Notes under the pieces: generated by a model | Databases searched by the model: none | Told to the model about the DNA's origin: nothing | What the model saw: the letters and a program-made list of their open reading frames with translations, nothing else | From: Muribaculaceae bacterium | Lineage (GTDB): Bacteria > Bacteroidota > Bacteroidia > Bacteroidales > Muribaculaceae | Reading direction: 5' to 3' | Assembly (NCBI GenBank): GCA_017547845.1 | Contig: JAFYNZ010000017.1 | Coordinates: 29,278 to 93,277, forward strand | Length of the DNA: 64,000 nucleotides | Position numbers and translations under genes: made by a program | In this document: piece after piece, positions 42,998 through 52,027 of the stretch | Layout of the letters: each line of letters opens with the position of its first letter | How positions within the stretch are numbered: the stretch's first letter is position 1

Positions 42998-44071
42998 TTA
43001 TCTGCCAGCATACATATCCTCATAGTAGCGAGCATAGTCGCCGGAGGTGATGCGGTTCATCCATTCCTCGTTGTCAAGATACCATCTGACGGTCTTCTCG
43101 ATGCCCTCTTCGAATTGGAGTGATGGTTCCCACCCAAGTTCGTTCTTGAGTTTGCGAGAGTCGATGGCGTAACGGAGGTCGTGGCCTTGACGGTCGGTGA
43201 CATAGGTGATTAGTTCAAGGCTGTGTCCTTCAGGGTTGCCGAGTAGACGGTCGACAGTCTTGATGATGACTTTGATGAGGTCGATGTTTTTCCATTCGTT
43301 GAAGCCACCGATGTTGTAGGTGTCGGCAATCTTGCCTGTGTGGAAGATGATGTCGATGGCTCTGGCGTGGTCTTCGACATAGAGCCAGTCTCTGACGTTC
43401 TCGCCTTTGCCGTAGACAGGGAGCGGACGGCGATTGCGTATGTTGTTGATAAACAATGGTATAAGTTTCTCGGGGAACTGATATGGCCCGTAGTTGTTGG
43501 AGCAATTGGTCACCACGGTAGGCATGCCGTAAGTGTCGTGGAATGCGCGGACAAAGTGGTCGCTGCTTGCCTTAGACGCAGAGTATGGCGAGTGAGGATC
43601 GTATTTGGTCTCTTCGGTGAAAAGTGTGTCGTCAAATTCAAGTGCACCATAGACTTCATCAGTCGAGATGTGGTAGAAGAGTTTGCCTTCATATCTCTCG
43701 GGTAGCGACTCCCAATAGACTTTGGTTGCTTGAAGCAACGACAATGTGCCCATGACGTTGGTGCGAGCAAATGTGAATGGGTCTTTGATTGACCTGTCGA
43801 CATGGCTTTCGGCAGCAAGGTGGATAATGCCATCGACTTGGTTGTCGGTCATGATTCGGAGCATAGTCTCGTAGTCGCAGATGTCAGCCTTGACGAAACG
43901 ATAGTTGCTGCGTTCTTCGATATCCTTGAGGTTTTCGAGATTACCGGCATAGGTCAACTTGTCGATGTTGATGATGCGATACTCGGGATATTTGTTGACA
44001 AAAAGGCGCACAACATGACTGCCGATGAATCCTGCTCCACCTGTGATGATAATATTGCGTTTGAAATCCAT
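42998..44071 (-). CDS. rfbB: dTDP-glucose 4,6-dehydratase
   Basis: A 357-residue short-chain dehydrogenase-type enzyme that turns dTDP-glucose into dTDP-4-keto-6-deoxyglucose. Visible are the NAD site GGAGFIGSH (11-19), the Thr137-Asp138-Glu139 triplet and Tyr163-x3-Lys167 (YSASK). The ESHVDRSI segment is family-specific. It lies 12 bp after rfbC. Confidence 0.96.
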   Translation of the reverse strand: MDFKRNIIITGGAGFIGSHVVRLFVNKYPEYRIINIDKLTYAGNLENLKDIEERSNYRFVKADICDYETMLRIMTDNQVDGIIHLAAESHVDRSIKDPFTFARTNVMGTLSLLQATKVYWESLPERYEGKLFYHISTDEVYGALEFDDTLFTEETKYDPHSPYSASKASSDHFVRAFHDTYGMPTVVTNCSNNYGPYQFPEKLIPLFINNIRNRRPLPVYGKGENVRDWLYVEDHARAIDIIFHTGKIADTYNIGGFNEWKNIDLIKVIIKTVDRLLGNPEGHSLELITYVTDRQGHDLRYAIDSRKLKNELGWEPSLQFEEGIEKTVRWYLDNEEWMNRITSGDYARYYEDMYAGR

Positions 44072-44083
44072 AACTTGCTTGCG

Positions 44084-44638
44084 TTAAAATTCGAAATTGG
44101 AGACAATTTCCGAAAGGTTGGGGTAGGTCTTGTCCTTGTCGGAAAGGATGGCTTCATCGCATGGTATTTGCCAGTCGATGCCAAGTGTCTCGTCGTAAAG
44201 GTTGATGCCACCTTCGCTTTGAGGTGCATAAAATTCGTCGCATTTGTATTGGAACACGGCTTCGTCGCTAAGCACCACAAAACCATGTGCAAATCCTTTG
44301 GGAATGAAGAATTGTAGGTGGTTGTCTTCGCTGAGCTCCACTGCGACATGACATCCATAGGTCGGCGAACCTTTGCGGATATCGACAGCGACATCGAGCA
44401 CCTTGCCCTTAACACATCTCACCAATTTGCTTTGAGCATAGGGTGGATTTTGGAAATGCAGACCACGCAACACTCCACGAGTAGACTTGCTCTCGTTGTC
44501 TTGCACAAATCTTATAGGTCCGACCTTCTCTTCAAACTCTCGTTGCGAAAACGACTCAAAGAAATAACCACGAGCATCGTTGAAGATGCGCGGTTGTATC
44601 ACTACAAGTCCTTCGATATCTGTCTTAATTACCTCCAT
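44084..44638 (-). CDS. rfbC: dTDP-4-dehydrorhamnose 3,5-epimerase
   Basis: The ATG at 44638 (MEVIKTDIEGLVV) gives 184 residues; an upstream TTG at 44644 would overlap rfbA and is less likely. RmlC cupin signatures are GVLRGLHFQNPPYAQSKLVR, the catalytic His in that segment, and IPKGFAHGFVVLSD. The enzyme epimerises C3 and C5 of the keto sugar toward L-rhamnose. It starts 2 bp after rfbA ends. Confidence 0.95.
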   Translation of the reverse strand: MEVIKTDIEGLVVIQPRIFNDARGYFFESFSQREFEEKVGPIRFVQDNESKSTRGVLRGLHFQNPPYAQSKLVRCVKGKVLDVAVDIRKGSPTYGCHVAVELSEDNHLQFFIPKGFAHGFVVLSDEAVFQYKCDEFYAPQSEGGINLYDETLGIDWQIPCDEAILSDKDKTYPNLSEIVSNFEF

Positions 44639-44640
44639 AA

Positions 44641-45546
44641 TCAATCTATATTGGAACGACCATAGTGGTCTATCTCGTCGACCACTTTCATCAAGTATTG
44701 TCCATACTGATTCTTAATCATAGGCTGAGCCAACTCTATCATCTTTTCGCGACTGATCCATCCTTTGCGATATGCGATGCCTTCAAGGCAGGCTATCTTC
44801 AGGCCTTGTCGCTTTTCGATGACCTCTACGAAGATAGATGCTTCTGCCAGGGAGTCGTGTGTGCCGGTATCAAGCCATGCAAATCCTCTGCCCAATGTCT
44901 GCACTTTCAACTCGCCATCTTCCAAGAAGCGTTGGTTGACTGTGGTGATTTCGAGTTCTCCTCTTGCCGACGGCTTGATGTTTTTAGCCACTTCCACCAC
45001 CTTGTTGGGATAGAAATAAAGTCCGACAACTGCATAGTTGGACTTAGGCTCTTTAGGCTTTTCTTCGATTGAGAGGCAGTTGCCCTCTTTGTCAAACTCA
45101 GCCACGCCATATCGTTCGGGGTCGTTCACCCAATAGCCGAACACGGTAGCCTTGCTTTCTTCCTCTGCTGTTCTGACAGCCTCTTTGAGCAGCTTTGAGA
45201 ATCCTGCGCCTTGGAAGATGTTGTCGCCAAGCACCAAGCAGGCTGAGTCGTCACCGATAAACTCTTCGCCGATGATAAACGCTTGAGCCAACCCGTCGGG
45301 AGATGGTTGCTCAGCATATTCGAAGCGCACTCCATAGTCAGAGCCATCGCCAAGAAGTCGACGAAATCCCGGTAGGTCTTGTGGAGTCGATATGATCAGA
45401 ATGTCGCGTATTCCGGCAAGCATAAGTGCCGAGATAGGGTAGTAGACCATCGGCTTGTCGTAGATGGGCAGCAACTGCTTGCTGACCCCTTTGGTAATCG
45501 GGTATAATCGCGTACCGGATCCTCCGGCCAATACTATTCCTTTCAT
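44641..45546 (-). CDS. rfbA: Glucose-1-phosphate thymidylyltransferase
   Basis: A 301-residue nucleotidyltransferase that makes dTDP-glucose. The N-terminal nucleotide loop [20 protein letters not shown] and the VLGDNIF and [10 protein letters not shown] motifs identify RmlA. It lies 51 bp after ugd in the same direction. The length (about 290-300) is standard. Confidence 0.97.
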   Translation of the reverse strand: MKGIVLAGGSGTRLYPITKGVSKQLLPIYDKPMVYYPISALMLAGIRDILIISTPQDLPGFRRLLGDGSDYGVRFEYAEQPSPDGLAQAFIIGEEFIGDDSACLVLGDNIFQGAGFSKLLKEAVRTAEEESKATVFGYWVNDPERYGVAEFDKEGNCLSIEEKPKEPKSNYAVVGLYFYPNKVVEVAKNIKPSARGELEITTVNQRFLEDGELKVQTLGRGFAWLDTGTHDSLAEASIFVEVIEKRQGLKIACLEGIAYRKGWISREKMIELAQPMIKNQYGQYLMKVVDEIDHYGRSNID

Positions 45547-45597
45547 ATCGCTATCCGTATATTGTTGTTTATAATGGGATTCTAATATATTAATCTC

Positions 45598-46932
45598 TTA
45601 CTTGCCTAATGCGTAGTAGGTGAAACCTTCGGCTTGAAGCTCTTTGCGATCGTAGATGTTGCGACCATCGAGCACGACAGGGTTGCCGGTAGGACTATAG
45701 ACGGCTCTCATTGTGCGATGGATGACGTTCCATGATGGTACGCGGAACTCTTTCCATTCTGTGACGAGCATCACTGCGTCGGCATCGATGGTTGTCTCGT
45801 AGATGTTGTTGCAATAAGCCACCTTGTCGCCAATTCTGCGACGGCATTCATCCATAGCGATAGGGTCGTAGACTCTCACCTCAGCACCTGCTTTCTTGAG
45901 CAAATCGATTAAGACAAGTGACGGAGCTTCACGCATGTCGTCGGTCTCAGGCTTGAATGCAAGACCCCAAATAGCCACGATTTTACCCTTTAAGTCACCA
46001 TCAAAGTGGCGGCTTAGTTTATTGAAAAGCAAGCTCTTCTGGTCTTCGTTGACAGCTTCGACTGCTTTTAGCACTCTCATTTCATAGCCATTCTGCTCTG
46101 CAGTTTTGATGATAGCTTTCACATCTTTAGGGAAGCATGAGCCACCGTAGCCACAGCCCGGATAAAGGAACTTTGTGCCGATGCGATTGTCGCTACCGAT
46201 GCCTTTTCTCACCATGTTGACATTGGCGCCCACTAAGTCACAGAGGTTGGCAATATCGTTCATAAAAGAGATGCGAGTCGCAAGCATGGCATTAGCGGCA
46301 TACTTAATCATCTCTGCTGATGGAATGTCGGTGAAGAGAAGACGGTCGCTCGATACGAGGAACGGACGATAAAGTTTGGTCATCAGTGTCTTCGCCTTTT
46401 CGCTGTCGACTCCGACTACTACGCGGTCGGGACTCATAAAGTCCTTGATTGCTGCGCCCTCTTTGAGAAACTCAGGGTTGGATGCTACATCAAATTCGAT
46501 GTCGACACCTCGTTTCTGTAATTCGTCGGCGATGGTCTGTCTCACCTTTTGTGCAGTTCCGACAGGCACGGTGCTTTTAGTCACCACCAAAGCGTAGTGA
46601 TTGAGGTTCTGACCGATGGTGCGAGCTACGTCCAAGACATATTTGAGGTCGGCGCTGCCATCTTCATCGGGAGGCGTACCTACGGCGCTGAACACTACTT
46701 CGACATCGTCAAGCACAGATGTCAGGTCGGTAGAGAAATGTAGTCTTCCTGCCTGATGATTTTTCTTAACAAGGTTTTCAAGCCCTGGTTCATAGATAGG
46801 AATAATACCTTCCGATAGTTTGCTTATTTTCTCTTTGTCGATGTCGATACATGTCACATCGATGCCCATATCGGCAAAACAAGTGCCTGTGACCAAGCCC
46901 ACGTATCCGGTGCCTACAATTGCTATTTTCAT
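45598..46932 (-). CDS. ugd: UDP-glucose 6-dehydrogenase
   Basis: A 444-residue enzyme that oxidises UDP-glucose to UDP-glucuronate with NAD. The N-terminal NAD site is GTGYVGL (7-13), the central helix contains EMIKYAANAMLATRISFMN, and the catalytic Cys266 is in GGSCFPKDV. It leads the nucleotide-sugar operon, which suggests that capsule or O-antigen building blocks are made here even though no glycosyltransferases lie in the window. Confidence 0.96.
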   Translation of the reverse strand: MKIAIVGTGYVGLVTGTCFADMGIDVTCIDIDKEKISKLSEGIIPIYEPGLENLVKKNHQAGRLHFSTDLTSVLDDVEVVFSAVGTPPDEDGSADLKYVLDVARTIGQNLNHYALVVTKSTVPVGTAQKVRQTIADELQKRGVDIEFDVASNPEFLKEGAAIKDFMSPDRVVVGVDSEKAKTLMTKLYRPFLVSSDRLLFTDIPSAEMIKYAANAMLATRISFMNDIANLCDLVGANVNMVRKGIGSDNRIGTKFLYPGCGYGGSCFPKDVKAIIKTAEQNGYEMRVLKAVEAVNEDQKSLLFNKLSRHFDGDLKGKIVAIWGLAFKPETDDMREAPSLVLIDLLKKAGAEVRVYDPIAMDECRRRIGDKVAYCNNIYETTIDADAVMLVTEWKEFRVPSWNVIHRTMRAVYSPTGNPVVLDGRNIYDRKELQAEGFTYYALGK

Positions 46933-47169
46933 CTTCGCATTATTTTTTGTTTAATTTCAGAAATAGTCACCCACATACAAAATCAAAACCGTTGACTAAT
47001 ATATAATACATTGAGTATCAATGTTTTAATTCATATATTGCTTCTGAGGCAATGTTGAGCCGAAGCCGAATTGCATCAATTGGCAACTAATTCATTCACA
47101 AAATTACTAAAATTCTTAGATTATTTTGTTAACTTCGCAAATAATTTAAACTAAACACCAAATATAACA

Positions 47170-47601
47170 ATGAAAAAAATAGCATTTGCTTCAGATCATG
47201 CGGGTTATGAGATGAAGAAAAAGATTGAAGAATTTGTAGTTGCAAAGGGTTATGAATTTGTAGATTTCGGTACTGATAGCGAAGAGTCTTGCGACTATCC
47301 TGATTTCGCACATCTCGCTGCTCAAGCCATCGAAAAGGGTGAGTGCGACTTCGGTATCGCTATGTGTGGCTCTGGCAACGGTATCCAAATGACTCTCAAC
47401 AAGCACCAGCAGATTCGCGCTGCTCTTTGCTGGCAACCTGAAATCGCTGCTTTGGCTAAGCAACACAATAATGCCAACGTGCTTGTATTGCCTGCTCGCT
47501 TCATCGACGAAGCTACTGCTAAGCAAATCGTAGAAGCATATCTCGATGCAGAGTTCGAAGGTGGTCGCCACCAACGTCGCATTGACAAGATCCCTGTATA
47601 A
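47170..47601 (+). CDS. rpiB: Ribose-5-phosphate isomerase B
   Basis: A 143-residue RpiB/LacAB isomerase interconverting ribose 5-phosphate and ribulose 5-phosphate. Active-site features are SDHAGYEMK with His10 and the catalytic Cys66 in MCGSGNGIQM. Codons are biased toward GCT, GGT and AAC forms, suggesting good expression. folB starts one base after its stop codon. Confidence 0.96.
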   Translation: MKKIAFASDHAGYEMKKKIEEFVVAKGYEFVDFGTDSEESCDYPDFAHLAAQAIEKGECDFGIAMCGSGNGIQMTLNKHQQIRAALCWQPEIAALAKQHNNANVLVLPARFIDEATAKQIVEAYLDAEFEGGRHQRRIDKIPV

Positions 47602-47602
47602 G

Positions 47603-48028
47603 ATGCAGACCTTATCCATATCGGTCGAAAACGCACATTTCTATGCCTACCACGGAGTCTTCGAGCAGGAGCAAGTGGTGGGCAATGAATTTGTGGTGTC
47701 GGTCACAGTCTCTCTTCCGGCGTCAGATGAGTTGCTCAATGACGAGTTGTCAGACACGATTTCGTATGTCGATATCTACGACATCATTTCCGAAGTGATG
47801 AAAACTCCTTCGAAACTAATCGAAAACGTAGGCTATAAAATCATGCACACCATTCGCTCGCGTTGGGATAGTGTGGAGAAAATATCGGTCAAAATCGAGA
47901 AAATCGCCCCTCCAATCCCCAAAATTGAGGGAAAAACAGCGATTTTATTAGAATTTCAAAAAAATAGTGCGAAATATTTGGTCAGTTCAAAAAAAGGTCG
48001 TAACTTTGCACTCGCAAATCGGAAATGA
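47603..48028 (+). CDS. folB: Dihydroneopterin aldolase
   Basis: The ATG at 47603 (MQTLSISVENAHFYAYHG) gives 141 residues; an earlier start inside rpiB is rejected. The fold is identified by FYAYHGVFEQEQVVGNEF and the conserved Glu-Asn in KLIENVGY, with Lys in SVKIEKIAPPIP. It cleaves dihydroneopterin in folate synthesis. The last roughly 20 residues (SSKKGRNFALANRK) extend past the usual end and are encoded by the tRNA promoter sequence. Confidence 0.92.
   Translation: MQTLSISVENAHFYAYHGVFEQEQVVGNEFVVSVTVSLPASDELLNDELSDTISYVDIYDIISEVMKTPSKLIENVGYKIMHTIRSRWDSVEKISVKIEKIAPPIPKIEGKTAILLEFQKNSAKYLVSSKKGRNFALANRK
47977..48008 (+). promoter_or_regulatory. tRNA-Arg promoter inside the folB 3' end
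   Basis: TTTG (47977-47980), exactly 20 bp, TAACTTTG (48001-48008). The predicted start near 48012 is about 25 nt before the first tRNA. The promoter encodes part of the FolB C-terminal tail. Confidence 0.75.
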
Positions 48029-48036
48029 TTGCAAAC

Positions 48037-48110
48037 GGTTCGTTAGCTCAACTGAATAGAGCATCTGACTACGGATCAGAAGGTTGCAGGTTTGAATCCT
48101 GCACGAATCA
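48037..48110 (+). tRNA. tRNA-Arg (anticodon ACG), copy 1
   Basis: A full cloverleaf of 74 nt. The acceptor stem GGTTCGT pairs with ACGAATC (one G-T), the D stem GCTC pairs with GAGC, and the anticodon stem TCTGA/TCAGA encloses loop CTACGGA with anticodon ACG. The T stem GCAGG/CCTGC encloses TTTGAAT. CCA is not encoded. The D loop has A instead of G at position 19, and the T loop has T instead of C at 56. Confidence 0.95.
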
Positions 48111-48131
48111 CAAAAAAGACATATTGCAAAC

Positions 48132-48205
48132 GGTTCGTTAGCTCAACTGAATAGAGCATCTGACTACGGATCAGAAGGTTGCAGGTTTGAATCCTGCACG
48201 AATCA
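48132..48205 (+). tRNA. tRNA-Arg (anticodon ACG), copy 2
   Basis: Identical in all 74 positions to copy 1. The identity extends over an 84-nt unit (48028-48111 and 48123-48206) with a 95-nt period, so a recent tandem duplication is likely. Both are probably transcribed from the promoter at 47977, ending at the terminator at 48209. Confidence 0.95.
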
Positions 48206-48208
48206 CTA

Positions 48209-48240
48209 AGAAGGAGCTTACTAAAGTTCCTTCTTTTTTT
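48209..48240 (+). terminator. Terminator after the tRNA pair
   Basis: AGAAGGA (48209-48215) pairs with TCCTTCT (48228-48234), then six T. Confidence 0.85.
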
Positions 48241-48399
48241 AATATTCTTTTGCTGACACTCTCGGATTACCATATTTTGTTGTCCAATAGATTTGACTCT
48301 AATCATTGGCGTCTGGGCCGAAATGCGAGAAGTCAGTAGAAGCATAAGACTTAACCGACGATTTTGACCATAATTGTATAACTCTCATTAACAACCTTC

Positions 48400-49125
48400 A
48401 TGAAAAAGACGATTTTTATTACTGCGATTATTCTGGCTATCCTATCTGTAGCCGGGTATTTTGTGTATCAAGCTTTGACCGACTCTGCCGGCTATCCGAC
48501 ATCAGTTGCGTTCGACGATTCTAAACTTTCATGGATTTACACCATTGACGAAGACGACCTTCTCAAAGGTCTCGATTTGTCGCACCACAACAAAATAGTC
48601 AATTACGAGCGACTGAAAGATATGGATTTCATCTACCACAAAGCGACTGAAGGCAGTACATTCACAGACCCTCAATTCAAGTCTCGTATGAAGAAATTTT
48701 CCGATATGGGCATTCCGTGCGGAGCATATCACTTCTTCACCACAGGCTCTTCGGGCAAAGCACAATTCAATCATTTCAAAAGCGTTGTGTCAAAGGACTA
48801 TCCACTCATCCCGGTGCTTGATATCGAAATCAACAGAAACAACTGGTCGGTCAGCAAGCTTAATGGTGAGTTGGCGGAATGGATTCGATTGTGTGAGAAG
48901 CATTACGGTGTGAAGCCGATAATCTATAGTAGTTCATGGTTTTATGTGCGATATGGATTGTTTCAGCATGGCTGTATGTTTTGGTCGGGTGATGTCGACA
49001 CCAAGCCGAGAGTAAAGTGTGTTATCCATCAGCAGACTATAAAACCCGTTGCCGGAATGGCAGGCAAAGTCGACTATGATGTAGCCCTGTGTTTGCCCTA
49101 TGCCAAGCCTGAATCATCACGATAG
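48400..49125 (+). CDS. GH25 family lysozyme
   Basis: A 241-residue protein with an N-terminal signal or anchor helix (6-26) and a glycoside hydrolase family 25 domain (about 56-237). Catalytic-type residues are Asp59 in GLDLSHHNK and Asp141-Ile-Glu143 in VLDIEIN. GH25 muramidases cut peptidoglycan. The presence of an N-terminal hydrophobic segment points to an envelope location. It may act in cell-wall remodelling or against competitors. It converges on the metallopeptidase gene. Confidence 0.9.
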   Translation: MKKTIFITAIILAILSVAGYFVYQALTDSAGYPTSVAFDDSKLSWIYTIDEDDLLKGLDLSHHNKIVNYERLKDMDFIYHKATEGSTFTDPQFKSRMKKFSDMGIPCGAYHFFTTGSSGKAQFNHFKSVVSKDYPLIPVLDIEINRNNWSVSKLNGELAEWIRLCEKHYGVKPIIYSSSWFYVRYGLFQHGCMFWSGDVDTKPRVKCVIHQQTIKPVAGMAGKVDYDVALCLPYAKPESSR

Positions 49126-49167
49126 ACTCCCCATCTGAGACTGACTTAGTCAGCGTATCGAAATAGT

Positions 49168-49200
49168 AAAGGCCGTGACTCATCATGAATCGCGGCCTTT
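49168..49200. terminator. Bidirectional terminator
   Basis: AAAGGCCG (49168-49175) pairs with CGGCCTTT (49193-49200) between the convergent GH25 and metallopeptidase genes. Confidence 0.7.
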
Positions 49201-49220
49201 GTCGTTCGTATAGGGATAGA

Positions 49221-51254
49221 TTATTTCTTCTTGTCGAGAATGCGAGACACAGCGTTAATGATAGGTGTTGTCGATGGTTTCGCACCTACGGCCTGCATCA
49301 TCCAGTGGTTAGGTGTCAAGCGACCTAACTGGTAGATACGTTTAATCTCGTTGGCAAATGCCGATGGTTCAGAGAATTTTGCAAAGTGCTCTTCCAATTG
49401 GAACTCAATGATGTGACCGAGAGGATAGTTTGGAAGATACATAGGCACATCGACCATGTGAGAGTAGCAAGCCAAGATAGGAGAGTCCTTTTCGCCAAGG
49501 ACAGGGTAGTAGTACTTGTTCCACACTTCGCGAGCGATGCGGATAGTAGCTTCTCTGAGTTGTGTAGCATTGGCATCAGGGTTAGCGTATAGCCATTGCC
49601 ACATCTTCATATCGACAAGCGATACACCCATGATTTCGTAGAGACCCCAGAAGATATCGAGTGTAGTGTTGTCATCGATTGCGTAGTCGTAGCCCATAAG
49701 CTTAAGGTCGCGCTTTTGGAAGATGAATGCAAGAGCTTCTGTGAAGCCTGTGTTAGGTACGCCGGCCATAGGGTAATAGTCGATGTTGTAGAGGTCGATT
49801 GTCTGCTCTACGTTGTGACCAAATTCGTGGATAGCGATGTTGTAGCCCTTGTAGTCCATGCCTTGAGCACCGATACGAGTACGGAGAAGTGACTTTTCCC
49901 AACGTCCTACAGCTCCCCAAGCGTGGCCCGAACCGCGAGCACCTTCCACCTTGATTTTGCTTGAGATGAAATCTGCATCTGCGTCAGTGAAACCGAGGTC
50001 GCGAAGCATGCGTGGCATATCGGCTTCAAATGCTGCAGGATTAGGATATTTGCTACGAGTCATCTCAGTGAGTTGGTCTTCTGAGATTGCGCTACGGCTC
50101 TTAAATCCGTCATACCAGATGTCGTATGGGCGAAGATTGCGACCAAGTTGCTTCTTGATAAGTTTTGCTACTTGCTTCACTTGTGGAGACGATACAAGGT
50201 TGACAAACATTTCTTCCACTTCGTTTGGCATCATTTCCATCGAGCCTTCAAAGTTGCGGATAATGCCTGTAGGCTGTTGAGGTTGGTACTTGTCGACCTT
50301 AAGCATCGTTTTGAAGTGAGCGAGGATGTGTTCATAGCGACGATCTGTCTCGCTTGCAAGAGCCACTTCTTTGCCATCTTGGTAAGTAGCGTTGGTCGTA
50401 GGGTTCCATTCATACTTAGGGTTGTTGATTACACCCTGAGGAATAGAGCCATCGATGATGCGGCAGAGAATCTGATAGATGGTCTCTTGTTTCTCGTGAG
50501 CATTCGGAAGCGCTGCATAGTTTGACTTGATTTCATCGCGGAGGTTCCAGTGAGATAGAAGTACCATATCGGCAGGGAAGAGGTGTTGGCCTGTGTTGTT
50601 GACCACCTTGCCCATCATGATGTTGTAGCTTGCGATGTAGTTGCTTGAATTAGCGGCATCTTGAGCGGCATCTTTGTTGAGTTCTGCAGGCACACGAGAT
50701 GTGAACATGTCGCCCATTCGAGCGTAAGCCCACTCTTGGCGAGTCCAATTAGCGCCTTTCTCGTTTTTCTCTGCGAGTGAATAGTTAGGGAAGTTGAGCA
50801 TTGTGATAAATGCCACTTTGTTTTCGTAGAGGTCGCTCCAGAGATGAGAGTAAGGGTTGAATGCACTCATGATGTAGTCGATATTTGTAGGGTCTGGTCC
50901 TGCCAAAACTGTCGGAAGACCAAGTTCTACTGCTACTTGATTAGATGTGCCTTTAAGCACTTCAAATGCTTTCGACAACTTGTCAAACAATTCTTTGCGT
51001 TGGTCGGCATTTGCCGCATAGTTGTCTTTAACAAATTGAGCGAACACCTCTTCGTTGCCATCTTGGGTTTGCCAAAGTGAGGCTACCTGACAAACACCTC
51101 TTTGGAGAAGAGCTTTGTCAACATTTGGGTGTGTAGCTGTAATCTCATTTATCACCGATGTGATAGTGTTGTCGCTGATCACGGCTGCTCTGCTAATGAA
51201 TGTCGTGCATAACATGACTGTGACGAGAGTTAAGATAGATAAAACGTGTCTCAT
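49221..51254 (-). CDS. Secreted HEFGH zinc metallopeptidase, uncharacterised family
   Basis: A 677-residue protein with a signal peptide (1-23) and a largely helical body. The zinc motif HEFGH is at 476-480, and a candidate third ligand is Glu506 in GFTEALAF, 26 residues later. This spacing fits gluzincins of the M2/M3 type. The sequence as a whole does not look like a named oligopeptidase to me. It is probably periplasmic. Codon usage suggests good expression. No obvious partner gene; an HAD hydrolase lies upstream in the same direction after a 43-bp gap. Confidence 0.8.
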   Translation of the reverse strand: MRHVLSILTLVTVMLCTTFISRAAVISDNTITSVINEITATHPNVDKALLQRGVCQVASLWQTQDGNEEVFAQFVKDNYAANADQRKELFDKLSKAFEVLKGTSNQVAVELGLPTVLAGPDPTNIDYIMSAFNPYSHLWSDLYENKVAFITMLNFPNYSLAEKNEKGANWTRQEWAYARMGDMFTSRVPAELNKDAAQDAANSSNYIASYNIMMGKVVNNTGQHLFPADMVLLSHWNLRDEIKSNYAALPNAHEKQETIYQILCRIIDGSIPQGVINNPKYEWNPTTNATYQDGKEVALASETDRRYEHILAHFKTMLKVDKYQPQQPTGIIRNFEGSMEMMPNEVEEMFVNLVSSPQVKQVAKLIKKQLGRNLRPYDIWYDGFKSRSAISEDQLTEMTRSKYPNPAAFEADMPRMLRDLGFTDADADFISSKIKVEGARGSGHAWGAVGRWEKSLLRTRIGAQGMDYKGYNIAIHEFGHNVEQTIDLYNIDYYPMAGVPNTGFTEALAFIFQKRDLKLMGYDYAIDDNTTLDIFWGLYEIMGVSLVDMKMWQWLYANPDANATQLREATIRIAREVWNKYYYPVLGEKDSPILACYSHMVDVPMYLPNYPLGHIIEFQLEEHFAKFSEPSAFANEIKRIYQLGRLTPNHWMMQAVGAKPSTTPIINAVSRILDKKK

Positions 51255-51297
51255 AAAAATGAATTATTTGATATTATTGTATTTCAGATAGTTATCG

Positions 51298-51996
51298 CTA
51301 AAGGTGGGTCAACACATCCGATAAGTTATCGACTACTATCGACGGCAAGGAGTCTTTGTCGTCTTGCTCCGTCTGAGGGTGAATGTTGTCTCCCTTATCT
51401 TTGAGACATATGGATTTCCACCCCAATAGGTTGGGCCAAAGGAAGTCTTTGGCAGGATTGTCGCCTACATAAACAAATCTTTTCGCATTTGGGAAACGAT
51501 GCACAAAATGCGAGAAAGCGTCGGGAGAACTCTTGTCTTTGCCTATTTCTTCGGATATGATAATGTCTTGAGCATCAAAATATTTCGCAATGCCCAATGC
51601 GTCTATCTTGTTGCGTTGAGTTTTTGAGCGACCATCGGTGACAAGGCCCATACGTATCTTCATCGACTGCAATTGTTGCAGAAACTCTGATGTCTGTGGT
51701 GAAAGCGAGATAGATGGAGCGTGATAACGATAAATGTCGAGCAATGTCGCAATATCTTCGTTCACTTCTGGATATGTCCCACTCAATGCATGGAATAGAG
51801 TATCAAACGGGTTTTGCTTCTTCTCGAATGCCTCTATCATAGTCTGGTAGCAAAAATCCTGTGCGATAGAGTGCTTATCGACCATATAGCGGTCAATGGC
51901 GCGATATGCTGAGATGACATAGTCTTTCTCATAGAAAAGAGTGTCATCGAGGTCAAATACGACCACTACATTTTGATATCCTAAATCTATGTTCAT
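51298..51996 (-). CDS. HAD family hydrolase
   Basis: A 232-residue haloacid dehalogenase-type phosphatase. The nucleophile and acid are Asp15 and Asp17 in FDLDDTLF. Motif II lies in VTDGRSKTQRNK, and the C-terminal motif is VGDNPAKDF. A helical cap lies between residues 20 and 95. The substrate is unknown; pyrophosphatase-like or nucleotidase activity is possible. It starts 31 bp after the DUF1460 gene and may be co-transcribed with the metallopeptidase gene. Confidence 0.88.
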   Translation of the reverse strand: MNIDLGYQNVVVVFDLDDTLFYEKDYVISAYRAIDRYMVDKHSIAQDFCYQTMIEAFEKKQNPFDTLFHALSGTYPEVNEDIATLLDIYRYHAPSISLSPQTSEFLQQLQSMKIRMGLVTDGRSKTQRNKIDALGIAKYFDAQDIIISEEIGKDKSSPDAFSHFVHRFPNAKRFVYVGDNPAKDFLWPNLLGWKSICLKDKGDNIHPQTEQDDKDSLPSIVVDNLSDVLTHL

Positions 51997-52027
51997 AATG
52001 TCGGAGTTATGGTGAAGACAATGGGTA

